Assembly (NCBI GenBank): GCA_964613945.1
Contig: CAZTJC010000001.1
Span: 62,001-126,000 of the forward strand
Source: JAVVHH01 sp964613945
Lineage (GTDB): Bacteria > Pseudomonadota > Alphaproteobacteria > Acetobacterales > Acetobacteraceae
Reading direction: 5' to 3'
Length of the DNA stretch: 64,000 nt
Part shown: positions 1-8,352 of the stretch, in pieces
Layout: the number at the start of each line of letters is the position of its first letter
Position numbering within the stretch: the stretch's first letter is position 1
The notes under the pieces: model-generated
Databases searched by the model: none
The model's input: the letters and a program-made list of their open reading frames with translations, nothing else
Told to the model about the DNA's origin: nothing
Translations under genes and position numbers: made by a program

Positions 1-496
1 AATGGTTGACCAGGGAGAGCAGGTCCGGCGCGGGCAGCACCGAGAGTTTGCCAGCCCAGCTGGCCTCCCCGCCTTGGACGGCAGGACAGATCAGGCCGAC
101 GTTCCGCCGGCCCGCGGCCATGGCTGCAGGGAGGACGCCGGCGACGGGGGCAATGGTGCCGTCGAGCGAGAGTTCGCCTAGGGCGGCATACTCGGCAGTT
201 TCCTCGCGCGGCAGCACATCCATGGCGGACAGGACGGCCAGCGCGATCGGGAGATCGAAATGGCTGCCTTCCTTCAGCAGGTCGGCAGGCGCGAGATTTA
301 TGAGGAGGCGCTTGGGTGGTAGCGACAAGCCCATGGCGGTGAGGGCGGCGCGGACGCGCTCGCGAGCTTCGCCGACCGCCTTGTCGGGCAGGCCGACGAC
401 GAGAAAGGCGGGTAGGCCGGAAGAGATCTGAACCTGAACCTCGACCGGAACCGCGTCGATACCGTTGAATGCAAACGATAGGATACGGGCGATCAT
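1..496 (-). CDS. comM: Mg-chelatase-like AAA+ ATPase ComM/YifB (5' part, runs off the window)
   Basis: The first 165 codons of a ComM/YifB-type protein are present; the gene continues past base 1. The N-terminus (MIARILSFAFNG, then QISSGLPAFLVVGLPDKAV) is the typical start of the family, covering the N-terminal S5-fold/ChlI-like region. The AAA+ ATPase core lies outside the window. In other bacteria ComM is a hexameric helicase that promotes branch migration during natural transformation. The ATG at 496 overlaps the stop of the upstream deacetylase-like gene as ATGA, so the two are probably translationally coupled. There is no in-frame stop in the visible part. Confidence is high for the family; the role in DNA uptake is inferred from homologues. 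Confidence 0.88.
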   Translation of the reverse strand, partial: MIARILSFAFNGIDAVPVEVQVQISSGLPAFLVVGLPDKAVGEARERVRAALTAMGLSLPPKRLLINLAPADLLKEGSHFDLPIALAVLSAMDVLPREETAEYAALGELSLDGTIAPVAGVLPAAMAAGRRNVGLICPAVQGGEASWAGKLSVLPAPDLLSLVNH

Positions 497-1524
497 CGAC
501 CGTAGGCGGAGAGGAAACGCTGCAACAGGGTGCCGAGCAGATCGGTGTTGTAGCCGCCCTCCTGGATGATGGCGGCCGGCACGTTCAAGGCGGCGATGCG
601 TTCGGCGGCGCGGGCGAAACCGTCGGCGGTGACGGCGAGGTAGCTGAGCGGTTCGTGCTCGGAAGCGTCGAAGCCGAGGCTGACTACGAGGGCGTCGGGC
701 GCGAAGCGGGCGATGGCGGCCAGGGCCGTGTCGAGGGCGGCGAGCCAGGGGGCGTCGGCGCTGCCGCGGGGGAGCGGCAGGTTGAGGTTGGCCCCCTCCC
801 CGGCTCCGGCGCCACGCTCGGCGGCGTGGCCGACATACCAGGGATAGTAACCGCCGGGGTCACCGTGGAGGGAGGCGAAGAAGACGTCGGCGCGGTCCCA
901 GAAGATGCCCTGGGTGCCGTTGCCGTGATGGCTGTCGATGTCGAGCACCGCGACGCGGGAGGCGCCGGCCCGGCGGAGGCGTTCGGCAGCCAGGGCCGCG
1001 TTGTTGACGTAGCAATGGCCGCCGGCGCGGGCGGGATAGGCATGGTGACCCGGCGGGCGCACCAGGGCGTAAGCCGTCCTGCCGGCTGTGGCGGCGTCGG
1101 CAGCGGCGAGCGCGCAAGCGGCGGCGGCGCAGGCAGCGTCCCAGGTGTGAGGTCCGATGGGGCATGCGGTGTCGGCGGAGAACCAGCCGGCGCGGCCGAT
1201 GATGGCGGCACTTGGTTGGGCCATATGGGCGAGCATCTCGGGGGCCGGATGCATGTTGGCGACGACCTCCGGGCCGGCGCCGTCCATAGCGGACCAGTCG
1301 GCATAGGCGGTGCGGAGGAAGTCGATGTAATCGGCGGTGTGGACGGTTTCGAGGACGGCCAGGTCGAGCGGTGGCGGGGTTTGCGGCGTGAGGCCAAGTG
1401 CCTCGACGCCGCCGAGGAGCGAGAGGGCGCGGGCCGGGACCTCGAAGTGCGGGCGGACCTGGCCGCGCTGAAGGAAGAAGACGGGGGTGTGCCGAAGCTG
1501 CACGTCGTCCCAGAACACGTCCAT
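493..1524 (-). CDS. Histone deacetylase/acetylpolyamine amidohydrolase family protein
   Basis: A 343-residue zinc-dependent deacetylase of the HDAC/acetoin-utilization/acetylpolyamine amidohydrolase superfamily. Visible landmarks are RPPGHHA at about 156-162 (tandem catalytic histidines), DIDSHHGNGTQ at about 195-205 (zinc ligands Asp197 and His199) and a later GFDAS carrying the third zinc-ligand Asp. The full catalytic set is present and the length is normal, so it should be an active cytoplasmic amidohydrolase. The substrate (acetylated lysine, polyamine or another amide) cannot be read from sequence. The ATG at 1524 was chosen because AGGAGA lies about 8 nt upstream and the protein starts right at the fold; a longer open frame upstream is low-complexity shadow of the next gene. 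The stop overlaps the comM start (ATGA). Confidence 0.88.
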   Translation of the reverse strand: MDVFWDDVQLRHTPVFFLQRGQVRPHFEVPARALSLLGGVEALGLTPQTPPPLDLAVLETVHTADYIDFLRTAYADWSAMDGAGPEVVANMHPAPEMLAHMAQPSAAIIGRAGWFSADTACPIGPHTWDAACAAAACALAAADAATAGRTAYALVRPPGHHAYPARAGGHCYVNNAALAAERLRRAGASRVAVLDIDSHHGNGTQGIFWDRADVFFASLHGDPGGYYPWYVGHAAERGAGAGEGANLNLPLPRGSADAPWLAALDTALAAIARFAPDALVVSLGFDASEHEPLSYLAVTADGFARAAERIAALNVPAAIIQEGGYNTDLLGTLLQRFLSAYGR

Positions 1525-1543
1525 CTCTGTGTCTCCTGCCGGC

Positions 1544-2206
1544 CTAGTAGCCGACCGGCGTGGCGCGGAGGCTGTCGAGCAGATACGGCGAGGGCGCGCC
1601 GTCGGGCGGCAATCCGTGCGCCTGCTGATAGGCCTGGATGGCCTGGGTCGTTCCGGGGCCGTCGATGCCGTCGGGCGGGCCGTTATAGTACCGGCGACGG
1701 CCGAGTTCGAGTTGGATGTCGCGCACCAGGGGGTTGGGGCCTGGGGCCGCATAGGCCGCGGGTTGGTAGGCAACCACGGGCGCGATGCCGGGCAGCTGGT
1801 TGCCGCTGGCGTACATGCATTGCGCATAGACGGTGTCGTATTGGGCCTGGATACCGCCCTGGGCGCCGGTGCTGGTGCTGGCGCCGAAGCCGGTTCCGAT
1901 GCCGGCGCCGGCGACGGAGCCGACGGCCGCACCGCGCCCGCCGCCGACGATGGCACCGAGCCCGGCGCCAAGGGCGGTGCTCAGGACGGCGCCGCCAATG
2001 GCGCGGTTGTTGGCGATCTGCGCCTGACCGGCAACGGCGTTGCTCGCGGTTGCCCGGCATTGATTGTCTTCGGCGACGAACTGGCCATAGGGCTTACCGG
2101 GAGCCGGAATCACTTGAACCAGGGGGCCGAGCGGCGGCGCGGCGCAGCCGGCGAGCAGGCTAGCGCTCGATGCGACGCCGAGAAGTGCGAGATGAGTTAA
2201 ACGCAT
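1544..2206 (-). CDS. Glycine-zipper lipoprotein with C-terminal peptidoglycan-binding-like domain
   Basis: A 220-residue predicted lipoprotein. It starts with a short signal peptide ending in the lipobox LLAGC, so it is probably lipidated and anchored in the envelope. Residues about 60-120 form a Gly/Ala-rich glycine zipper (repeated GxxxG such as GAGLGAIVGGGRG), which may pack in a membrane or drive oligomerisation. The C-terminal 60 residues (VRDIQLELGRRRYYNGPPDG, then DGPGTTQAIQAYQQAHGL) resemble the PG_binding_1 fold that contacts peptidoglycan. The exact role is unknown; an outer-membrane-to-wall linker is plausible. The ATG at 2206 is preceded by GGAG at a good distance. It is divergent from cysS, with 88 bp between the starts. 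Confidence 0.8.
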   Translation of the reverse strand: MRLTHLALLGVASSASLLAGCAAPPLGPLVQVIPAPGKPYGQFVAEDNQCRATASNAVAGQAQIANNRAIGGAVLSTALGAGLGAIVGGGRGAAVGSVAGAGIGTGFGASTSTGAQGGIQAQYDTVYAQCMYASGNQLPGIAPVVAYQPAAYAAPGPNPLVRDIQLELGRRRYYNGPPDGIDGPGTTQAIQAYQQAHGLPPDGAPSPYLLDSLRATPVGY

Positions 2207-2294
2207 GGGCGTTTTCTCCAAGACAAAGATGGGGGTGAGCATGGGGGGCGGGGCGCGATGTTGCAACGCCGGGTCGGCTGCAGCAGAAGGCGGC

Positions 2295-3653
2295 ATGTCC
2301 TTGACGCTCCATGACAGCATGACCCACCGGCGCGCGCGTTTCGTGCCGATCGACCCCCAGCATGTACGGCTCTACGTCTGTGGCCCCACGGTTTATGACC
2401 TGGCGCATATCGGCAACGCACGGACGTTGACGGTGTTCGACGTGCTGACCCGGCTGTTGCGGCATCTGTTTCCGCAGGTGACCTACGTGCGGAACATTAC
2501 GGACGTGGACGACAAGATCAACGATCGGGCGGCAGCCAGCGGCGAAACGATCGAAGCGGTGACGGCGCGGACAACGGCGCAGTTCCACGCCGACATGGCG
2601 GCGCTGGGCAATTTGCCGCCGGACCGGGAGCCGCGGGCGACGGAGCACATCGCCGAGATGATCCTGCTGATCGAGAGCCTGATCGAGCGGGAGCATGCGT
2701 ACGTAGCCGAGGGGCACGTGCTGTTCGCGGTGGCGGCATTCGAGAGCTACGGGGCGCTGTCGGGGCGCAATCCGGACGAGTTGCTGGCCGGGGCGCGGGT
2801 GGAGATCGCGCCGTATAAGCGGGACGCAGGGGATTTCGTGCTGTGGAAGCCGTCGCCACTCGGGGCGCCAGGATCGGCGACGGCGGAGTTGCCGGGGTGG
2901 GAGTCGCCTTGGGGCCGGGGGCGGCCGGGGTGGCACATCGAGTGCAGCGCGATGAGCTGGAAGTATCTGGGGGCGACGTTCGACATCCATGGTGGTGGGG
3001 GAGATCTGATCTTTCCGCATCATGAGAACGAGCGGGCGCAGAGCCTGTGCGCGTTGCCGGGAAGTGGGTTCGCCAAGGTGTGGCTGCATGCGGGGATGCT
3101 GCTGTCCGGGCATGAGAAGATGTCGAAGTCGCTGGGCAATTTTCATACGATCCGCGACGTGCTGGATCGGGCGCCGGCGGAAGCGGTGCGGGTGCTGCTG
3201 TTGCGGGCGCAGTATCGGTCAACGCTGGAGTTCAGCTTCGAGGCGCTGGCGGAGACTCAAGGGGAGCTGGATCGGTTCTATCGGGCGGTGGGCGACGTCG
3301 AGGCGGGGGATGTGCCGGCGTCGGTGCTGGAGGCGCTGTGCGACGACTTGAATACGCCGGCGGCGTTTGCGGCAATGCACGAGCTGGCGGGGCGGGCGAT
3401 CGCGGGGGATCGCGAGGCGGCGGCGGCGTTGAAGGCAGCCGGTGGGTTGATGGGGCTGCTGGGGCAGCCGGCGTCGGCGTGGTTTCAGCGCGGGGTGGAT
3501 GCGGCGGCAGTCGAGGCGGCGATCGCGGAGCGGATCGCGGCGCGGAAGGGTCGGGATTTCGCTCGGGCGGACGCCATCCGGGACGAGTGGCTGGCCAAGG
3601 GGGTGGCATTTGAGGATCGGCCGGGCGGGGTGACGGAGTGGCGCCGGGTATGA
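2295..3653 (+). CDS. cysS: Cysteinyl-tRNA synthetase
   Basis: A 452-residue class I aminoacyl-tRNA synthetase that charges tRNA-Cys. The HIGH signature appears as HIGN at about 38-41 and KMSKS at about 275. The zinc-site residues are visible: Cys29 (YVCGPT), a later HIECSAMS cysteine and the HHENE motif. The C-terminal DALR-like helical region and an ARKGRDFARAD segment are intact, so the enzyme looks complete. The ATG at 2295 has AGAAGG 6 nt upstream; an upstream in-frame extension would run into the divergent promoter. trmJ follows 10 bp downstream, suggesting co-transcription. Confidence 0.97.
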   Translation: MSLTLHDSMTHRRARFVPIDPQHVRLYVCGPTVYDLAHIGNARTLTVFDVLTRLLRHLFPQVTYVRNITDVDDKINDRAAASGETIEAVTARTTAQFHADMAALGNLPPDREPRATEHIAEMILLIESLIEREHAYVAEGHVLFAVAAFESYGALSGRNPDELLAGARVEIAPYKRDAGDFVLWKPSPLGAPGSATAELPGWESPWGRGRPGWHIECSAMSWKYLGATFDIHGGGGDLIFPHHENERAQSLCALPGSGFAKVWLHAGMLLSGHEKMSKSLGNFHTIRDVLDRAPAEAVRVLLLRAQYRSTLEFSFEALAETQGELDRFYRAVGDVEAGDVPASVLEALCDDLNTPAAFAAMHELAGRAIAGDREAAAALKAAGGLMGLLGQPASAWFQRGVDAAAVEAAIAERIAARKGRDFARADAIRDEWLAKGVAFEDRPGGVTEWRRV

Positions 3654-3663
3654 GGTGGTCGGC

Positions 3664-4470
3664 ATGACCGGGCGCGATGGTGGCGCGGTGCTGACGCCGA
3701 TCGCGGGAAGCCCGGTGGTCATCTTGGTGCGGCCGCAGCTGGCCGACAACATCGGGTCGGTGGCGCGGTGCATGGCCAATGGGGGGCTGTTCCATCTGCG
3801 GCTGGTGTCACCGCGGGATGGGTGGCCGCAGGACCGGGCGTGGCGCACGGCGTCAGGAGCGGATGCGATTCTGGAGGCGGTGACCGTTTTCGACAGCGTG
3901 GGGGCGGCGGTGGCGGATCTGCACCGGGTCTATGCGACGTGTCCGCGGCCGCGGCACATCATCAAGCCGGTGCTGACGGCGCGGGCGGGGGCGGCGGATA
4001 TCCGCGAGGCGGCGAGCCGCGATTTGTCGTGCGGGATCTTGTTCGGGCCGGAACGGACCGGGCTGGACAGCGACGACATGGCGGCGGCGGATACGTGGAT
4101 CCGGTATCCGCTCAATCCCGAGTTCGACTCACTGAACCTGGCGCAAGCGGTGATGGTGATGGCGTACGAATGGTGGACGGCTGCGGAGCCGACGCCGGGC
4201 CGGCGGATGCAGATGCACAAGACCGAGGTGGCGACCAAGGGGGAGCTGGACGGGCTGCTGGATCACTTGATCGATCAGCTCGACGCGTGCGGGTTCCTGC
4301 GCAATGCGCCGAAGCGGCCGGGAATGGTACGGAACCTGCGGCACCTGTTCGAGCGCGGGGAGATCACCGAGCAGGAGGTGCGGACGTTGCGGGGAGTGGT
4401 GACCGGGTTGGCGCTGGGACGGCGGCGGTTGGGGCGGCTGGAGGATCTGGAGCCTACGCTGGAGGAGTGA
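3664..4470 (+). CDS. trmJ: tRNA (cytidine/uridine-2'-O-)-methyltransferase, SpoU/TrmJ family
   Basis: A 268-residue SPOUT-fold methyltransferase predicted to 2'-O-methylate position 32 of tRNA anticodon loops using SAM. The three SpoU motifs are clear: an N-terminal DNIGSVARCMANGG, ILFGPERTGL in the middle and SLNLAQAVMVMAYEWW, which form the trefoil-knot SAM site. The C-terminal 100 residues are a helical extension typical of TrmJ/LasT. The ATG at 3664 is preferred over a GTG at 3655 because GAGGTGG sits just upstream. It lies 10 bp after cysS and ends 17 bp inside the convergent small membrane-protein gene. Position 32 specificity is inferred from the subfamily. Confidence 0.88.
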   Translation: MTGRDGGAVLTPIAGSPVVILVRPQLADNIGSVARCMANGGLFHLRLVSPRDGWPQDRAWRTASGADAILEAVTVFDSVGAAVADLHRVYATCPRPRHIIKPVLTARAGAADIREAASRDLSCGILFGPERTGLDSDDMAAADTWIRYPLNPEFDSLNLAQAVMVMAYEWWTAAEPTPGRRMQMHKTEVATKGELDGLLDHLIDQLDACGFLRNAPKRPGMVRNLRHLFERGEITEQEVRTLRGVVTGLALGRRRLGRLEDLEPTLEE

Positions 4471-4666
4471 GTTGCTTGGCCAGGCGGCGGGCCATCAGCC
4501 AGCCGATCAAAGCCGAGCAAGGACCGCCGACGGAGACGAGGAGGATGCCGATCGGGGCACCTTGCGTCGCCAGCATCATGCCGACGCCGAGCATGCCGCC
4601 GCCGATGAGGCCGCCGGTGACGCCGGATGCGATGCCGAGCCAGAGAATGTCGCCGCGAGAGATCAT
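4454..4666 (-). CDS. Small two-helix membrane protein, function unknown
   Basis: A 70-residue protein made almost entirely of two hydrophobic, Gly-rich helices (about 8-30 and 36-56) ending in a basic tail (MARRLAKQL), so the C-terminus is probably cytoplasmic. I do not recognise a named family. The ATG at 4666 was chosen because AGGTG lies 6 nt upstream; a GTG at 4675 is possible. Its last 17 bp overlap the 3' end of trmJ on the opposite strand. Hydropathy and the ribosome-binding site support a real gene, but a chance open frame in GC-rich DNA cannot be excluded. Confidence 0.55.
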   Translation of the reverse strand: MISRGDILWLGIASGVTGGLIGGGMLGVGMMLATQGAPIGILLVSVGGPCSALIGWLMARRLAKQLTPPA

Positions 4667-4702
4667 TCGTAGCACCTAGCGCCTGATCCGGCCGGGTCAA
4701 GG

Positions 4703-4842
4703 TTGACGTTTTCGGTGTAGCCGCTTACAGGGCGCGCACTGCCGGGAACGAGGACACGCGATGGTCGCGTGCGCCCGCCGCAACGCTTTGCGGACTACCG
4801 GTGCAACAAGCCCAACGTGGCAAGAGATGATGGAGTCCGCGC
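4703..4842 (+). promoter_or_regulatory. rpsD promoter region and structured 5' leader
   Basis: This gene-free stretch ahead of rpsD holds a TTGACG (4703-4708) that could be a -35 element, although no strong -10 follows. It also holds two perfect hairpins: CACGCGA/TCGCGTG at 4755-4771 (7-bp stem, 3-nt loop) and CCGCA/TGCGG at 4778-4793. S4 autoregulates its own synthesis in several bacteria by binding an mRNA leader, so an autoregulatory leader is a reasonable inference, but no known S4-leader consensus was recognised here. Confidence 0.4.
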
Positions 4843-5460
4843 ATGACCAAGCGCGCTGAAAGCAAATACAAGATTAATCGCCGCCTCGGCGTAAACCTCT
4901 GGGGCCGTGCGAAGTCGCCGATCAACAAGCGCGAGTATGGCCCCGGCCAGCACGGGCAGCGCCGCAAGCAGAAGCCGACCGATTTCGGTATCCAGCTAAT
5001 GGCGAAGCAGAAGCTGAAGGGCTATTACGGCAACATCGGCGAGAAGCAGTTCCGCAAGTATTACGACGAGGCCGTGCGCCGTAAGGGCGACACCTCGCAG
5101 AACCTGATCGAGTTGCTCGAGCGCCGGTTGGATGCGGTGATCTACCGCATGAAGTTCGCCATCACGCCGTTCGCGGCGCGGCAGTTCGTCAACCACGGGC
5201 ACATCACCGTCAATGGCAAGCGGGTCAACATCCCCTCCTTCCAGGTCAAGGATGGCGACGAGATCGAGGTTCGGGAGAAGAGCAAGCAGCTCGCAGTCGT
5301 GCTGGACAGCGCGCAGAGCGGCGAGCGGGACGTTCCCGACTATATGGAAGTCGATCACCGCACGATGAAGGGCCGCTTCGGCCGCGCGCCGACGCTGACC
5401 GACGTGCCGTATCCGGTAACGATGGAACCGAACCTCGTGGTCGAGTTCTACTCCCGCTAA
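4843..5460 (+). CDS. rpsD: 30S ribosomal protein S4
   Basis: A 205-residue complete S4, a primary 16S rRNA-binding protein that nucleates 30S assembly and helps form the mRNA entry region. The N-terminal basic segment (AESKYKINRRLG) and the central S4 RNA-binding domain (about 95-160; ERRLDAVIYRMKFA, then HGHITVNGKRVNIPS) are both intact. A GGAG ribosome-binding site precedes the ATG. The gene is monocistronic here, standing apart from the ribosomal operons as is common in alphaproteobacteria, with its own leader and a strong intrinsic terminator just downstream. Confidence 0.98.
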   Translation: MTKRAESKYKINRRLGVNLWGRAKSPINKREYGPGQHGQRRKQKPTDFGIQLMAKQKLKGYYGNIGEKQFRKYYDEAVRRKGDTSQNLIELLERRLDAVIYRMKFAITPFAARQFVNHGHITVNGKRVNIPSFQVKDGDEIEVREKSKQLAVVLDSAQSGERDVPDYMEVDHRTMKGRFGRAPTLTDVPYPVTMEPNLVVEFYSR

Positions 5461-5500
5461 GACGACCACCCTCCCCTGCTTGTGGGAGAGTTCCAAAACT

Positions 5501-5533
5501 AACCTCCTCCTGCTCTGCGGGAGGAGGTTTTTT
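5501..5533 (+). terminator. Rho-independent terminator of rpsD
   Basis: A perfect 10-bp stem (AACCTCCTCC at 5501-5510 with GGAGGAGGTT at 5520-5529) around a 9-nt loop, followed by a run of six T (5528-5533). This is a textbook intrinsic terminator. A second small hairpin (CTCCC/GGGAG, 5471-5488) sits just upstream. The T-run ends only 16 nt before the prfC start codon. Confidence 0.9.
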
Positions 5534-5549
5534 GTTGTATGAGGGGCGC

Positions 5550-7085
5550 ATGACTCCCAGCGAAGAAATCAATCGACGGCGCACGTTCGCCATCATCTCG
5601 CACCCAGACGCCGGCAAGACGACGCTGACGGAGCGGCTGCTGCGGGCGGGCGGCGCCATCCAGTTGGCGGGCAACGTGCGCGCCAAGGGGGAGCGGCGGC
5701 GGACGCGGTCGGACTGGATGGGGATCGAGCGGGATCGCGGGATCTCGGTCGTCACCTCGGTGATGACGTTCGAGTATGGCGGGTGCGTGTTCAACCTGCT
5801 GGACACGCCAGGTCATGAGGATTTCTCGGAGGATACGTATCGGACACTGACCGCGGTGGATTCGGCGGTGATGGTGATCGATGCGGCAAAGGGAATCGAG
5901 GCGCGGACGCGGAAGCTGTTCGAGATCTGCCGACTCAGGGACATTCCAATCCTGACATTCATCAACAAGATGGACCGTGAGGCGCGGGATCCGTTCGAGA
6001 TCATCCAGGAGGTTGCCGATACGCTGGCGCTGGATACGGCGCCGGTGACGTGGCCGATCGGGCGGGCAAATACGTTTGCCGGCACATACGACGTGCGGAC
6101 GCGGGATCTGCACCTGATCGCGCCGCTGGAGCAGAGCGACGAGCGGATGATCCAGCTGGGCGAGGAGCTGGAGCTGGTGCAGGCGGCGCTGCCGGAGTTC
6201 GACCGGGCGGCGTTCATGGAAGGGACGCTGACGCCGGTGTTCTTCGGGTCGGCGATCAAGGAGATCGGGGTGTCCGACCTTCTCGACAGCTTAGTGGCGT
6301 TCGGGCCGCCGCCGCGGAACCAGCCGGCGGATAGCCGCGTGGTGGAGGCGACGGAGACCAAGCTGACGGCGTTGGTGTTCAAGATCCAGGCGAACATGGA
6401 CCCTAATCACCGCGACCGGATCGCCTTCGCGCGGGTGTGCTCGGGGCGGTTGGAGCGGGGGATGCGGCTGAAGCAGGTGCGGACGGGCAAGCAGATTCCG
6501 CTGCATGCGCCGCAGTTCTTCTTCGCGCGGGATCGGCAGATCGCCGAGGAGGCGTTCGCGGGCGACGTGGTGGGGATACCGAACCACGGGACGCTGCGGA
6601 TCGGCGATACGCTGACAGAGGACGAGACGCTGAACTTCGTGGGCGTGCCGTATTTTGCGCCGGAAATTTTGCGCCGGGTTCGGCTGGATGACGCGATGAA
6701 GGCGAAGAAGCTGCGGCAGGCGCTGCAGGAGCTGGCCGAGGAAGGCGTGGTGCAGTTGTTCCGGCCACAGGATGGCAGCCAGCCGATCGTAGGCGTGGTG
6801 GGAACGTTGCAGTTGGACGTGTTGCAAGCCCGGTTGATGGGCGAGTATGGGGTGGGGATCGGGTTCGAGCCGATCCCGTATCAGCTGGCACGGTGGATCG
6901 GTGGCGACAAGGCGGCGATCGCGCGGTTCATCGGGGAAAACCGGTCCAGCATCGCCGACGACGTCGATGGCGACCCGGTATACCTCGCCAGTTCGGTGTT
7001 CATGATGCGGCGGACGGCGGAGATGAACGGAGACTTGACGTTCCGCGACATCAAGGATGTTCGGGCCGACATACTCGCGGCCTAA
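5550..7085 (+). CDS. prfC: Peptide chain release factor 3 (RF3)
   Basis: A 511-residue translational GTPase that recycles RF1/RF2 from the ribosome after termination. The G motifs are intact: HPDAGKT (P-loop, about 19-25), DTPGHED (switch II) and NKMD. RF3-type features such as the KGERRRTRSDWMGIERDRGIS switch I region and the C-terminal LQLDVLQARLMGEYGV region are present, which separates it from EF-G. The ATG at 5550 is preceded by GAGGGG. The rpsD terminator ends 16 nt upstream, so prfC must either use read-through from rpsD or a promoter overlapping the terminator. The next gene starts 10 bp after the stop. Confidence 0.96.
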   Translation: MTPSEEINRRRTFAIISHPDAGKTTLTERLLRAGGAIQLAGNVRAKGERRRTRSDWMGIERDRGISVVTSVMTFEYGGCVFNLLDTPGHEDFSEDTYRTLTAVDSAVMVIDAAKGIEARTRKLFEICRLRDIPILTFINKMDREARDPFEIIQEVADTLALDTAPVTWPIGRANTFAGTYDVRTRDLHLIAPLEQSDERMIQLGEELELVQAALPEFDRAAFMEGTLTPVFFGSAIKEIGVSDLLDSLVAFGPPPRNQPADSRVVEATETKLTALVFKIQANMDPNHRDRIAFARVCSGRLERGMRLKQVRTGKQIPLHAPQFFFARDRQIAEEAFAGDVVGIPNHGTLRIGDTLTEDETLNFVGVPYFAPEILRRVRLDDAMKAKKLRQALQELAEEGVVQLFRPQDGSQPIVGVVGTLQLDVLQARLMGEYGVGIGFEPIPYQLARWIGGDKAAIARFIGENRSSIADDVDGDPVYLASSVFMMRRTAEMNGDLTFRDIKDVRADILAA

Positions 7086-7095
7086 GACCCCGGAC

Positions 7096-8316
7096 ATGGA
7101 CTACCCATCGCTCATCGCGCTCCTGTCCTGCAGCGGATGTGCGATGGCGATGACATGGTTGCCGATTTTCGCCTGGGCGGACGCACCACCCGATCATGCG
7201 ACGCGCCGGGTTTCCAACCTCGACGGTCTGCGCGGGTTCGTCGCCCTCGCGGTCGTCGTCCATCACGGGATGATCTACCGACATTACTTCCTGACCGGAC
7301 GTTGGGAACTGTTCGCACCGTTCAACACGATGCTCGGTCAGGGCGGCGTCGCCCTGTTCTTCATGCTGACCGGCTACCTGTTCTGGCGGCGCCTCGTGCT
7401 GGCCCGGGGTCGGATCGACTGGCTGCGGCTCTATATCGGCCGGGTGTTTCGCATCGGGCCGGTTTACCTGCTCACCGCCGGGATCGCGATCCTCGTCAGC
7501 CTGTTCGTCAACCGCGACATCCATCCGGGCGCCGGCATCCTGATCGACCAGATCAGCCAATACCTTTACATCGGCATGCGGGAGGCCGTCGCCGTTCGCG
7601 ACTACGACACGAACCTGTTGCTTGCCGGTGTCATGTGGACGCTGCAATACGAGTGGTTCTTTTACGCCTGCCTGCCCGTCCTGGCGCTGTTTACCCGGGT
7701 GCGTGGGATGCACCTGCCCTGCGCCGCCGTGCTGTTCGCCTGGCCTTTGTACGCTGTTGCAAACGGCACATGGCCGGCGGGCATTTCCTGGAGCCCGGTC
7801 TACCTCGCCATGTTTGGCGCCGGCGCCCTCACGGCCTCGCTGCAGGTCAGCGGGCTGGCGCTACGCTCGGATGGGCTGGTCGGATCGGTGCTGACGCTGG
7901 CGCTGCTGGTCGGTGCGCTGTTCGCATTCGACCGTTCGTCGTCGCCGCAGGCGATCCTCGTGCTTGCCGGTTTGTTCTATTTCATCACCACTGGATGCAG
8001 TCTGTTCGGCGTGCTGCGGACGCGCACGGCGCACCGGCTGGGACATCTCAGCTACGGGATTTATCTCATGCAGGGATTGGCGCTGGCCACCGTGCTGCGG
8101 CCGTTGCAGGGCGTCTCGATCGCGTCGCCGGCGCTGCACATCGTGATGCTCACGGCTGCCACCGCCCTGCTGACGATGATGGCACTGTTGGCGCATCGCT
8201 ATGTCGAACTGCCCGGCATGCGCGTCGGCGATCGGATCGCGCACTGGGCGTGCGGCGGTCGCAACTGGGCACTGGCGCTGGCCCGGCCGGGTGCGGAGCA
8301 GCCCTCGAAGGAGTAG
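7096..8316 (+). CDS. Acyltransferase-3 family integral membrane protein (OafA/YrhL-like)
   Basis: A 406-residue polytopic inner-membrane protein of the acyltransferase_3 family. These enzymes move acetyl or other acyl groups from the cytoplasm onto envelope sugars such as O-antigen, exopolysaccharide or peptidoglycan. The family signature LDGLRGFVALAVVVHHG, with catalytic Arg and His, lies near residues 45-61 and is followed by about ten hydrophobic helices. The substrate is unknown and no glycan gene cluster adjoins it. The start is uncertain: the ATG at 7096 lies 10 bp after prfC and has a weak ribosome-binding site, while an ATG at 7057 would overlap prfC. Confidence 0.85.
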   Translation: MDYPSLIALLSCSGCAMAMTWLPIFAWADAPPDHATRRVSNLDGLRGFVALAVVVHHGMIYRHYFLTGRWELFAPFNTMLGQGGVALFFMLTGYLFWRRLVLARGRIDWLRLYIGRVFRIGPVYLLTAGIAILVSLFVNRDIHPGAGILIDQISQYLYIGMREAVAVRDYDTNLLLAGVMWTLQYEWFFYACLPVLALFTRVRGMHLPCAAVLFAWPLYAVANGTWPAGISWSPVYLAMFGAGALTASLQVSGLALRSDGLVGSVLTLALLVGALFAFDRSSSPQAILVLAGLFYFITTGCSLFGVLRTRTAHRLGHLSYGIYLMQGLALATVLRPLQGVSIASPALHIVMLTAATALLTMMALLAHRYVELPGMRVGDRIAHWACGGRNWALALARPGAEQPSKE

Positions 8317-8352
8317 TTTCCGTTTCCGACAGTTCCGCTTTACAGCAGGCTC

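Noticed and set aside
469..2163. A 564-codon open frame on the plus strand across the deacetylase and lipoprotein genes
   Set aside because: It is Gly/Arg/Ala-rich without family motifs and is the antisense shadow of two well-supported minus-strand genes in GC-rich DNA.
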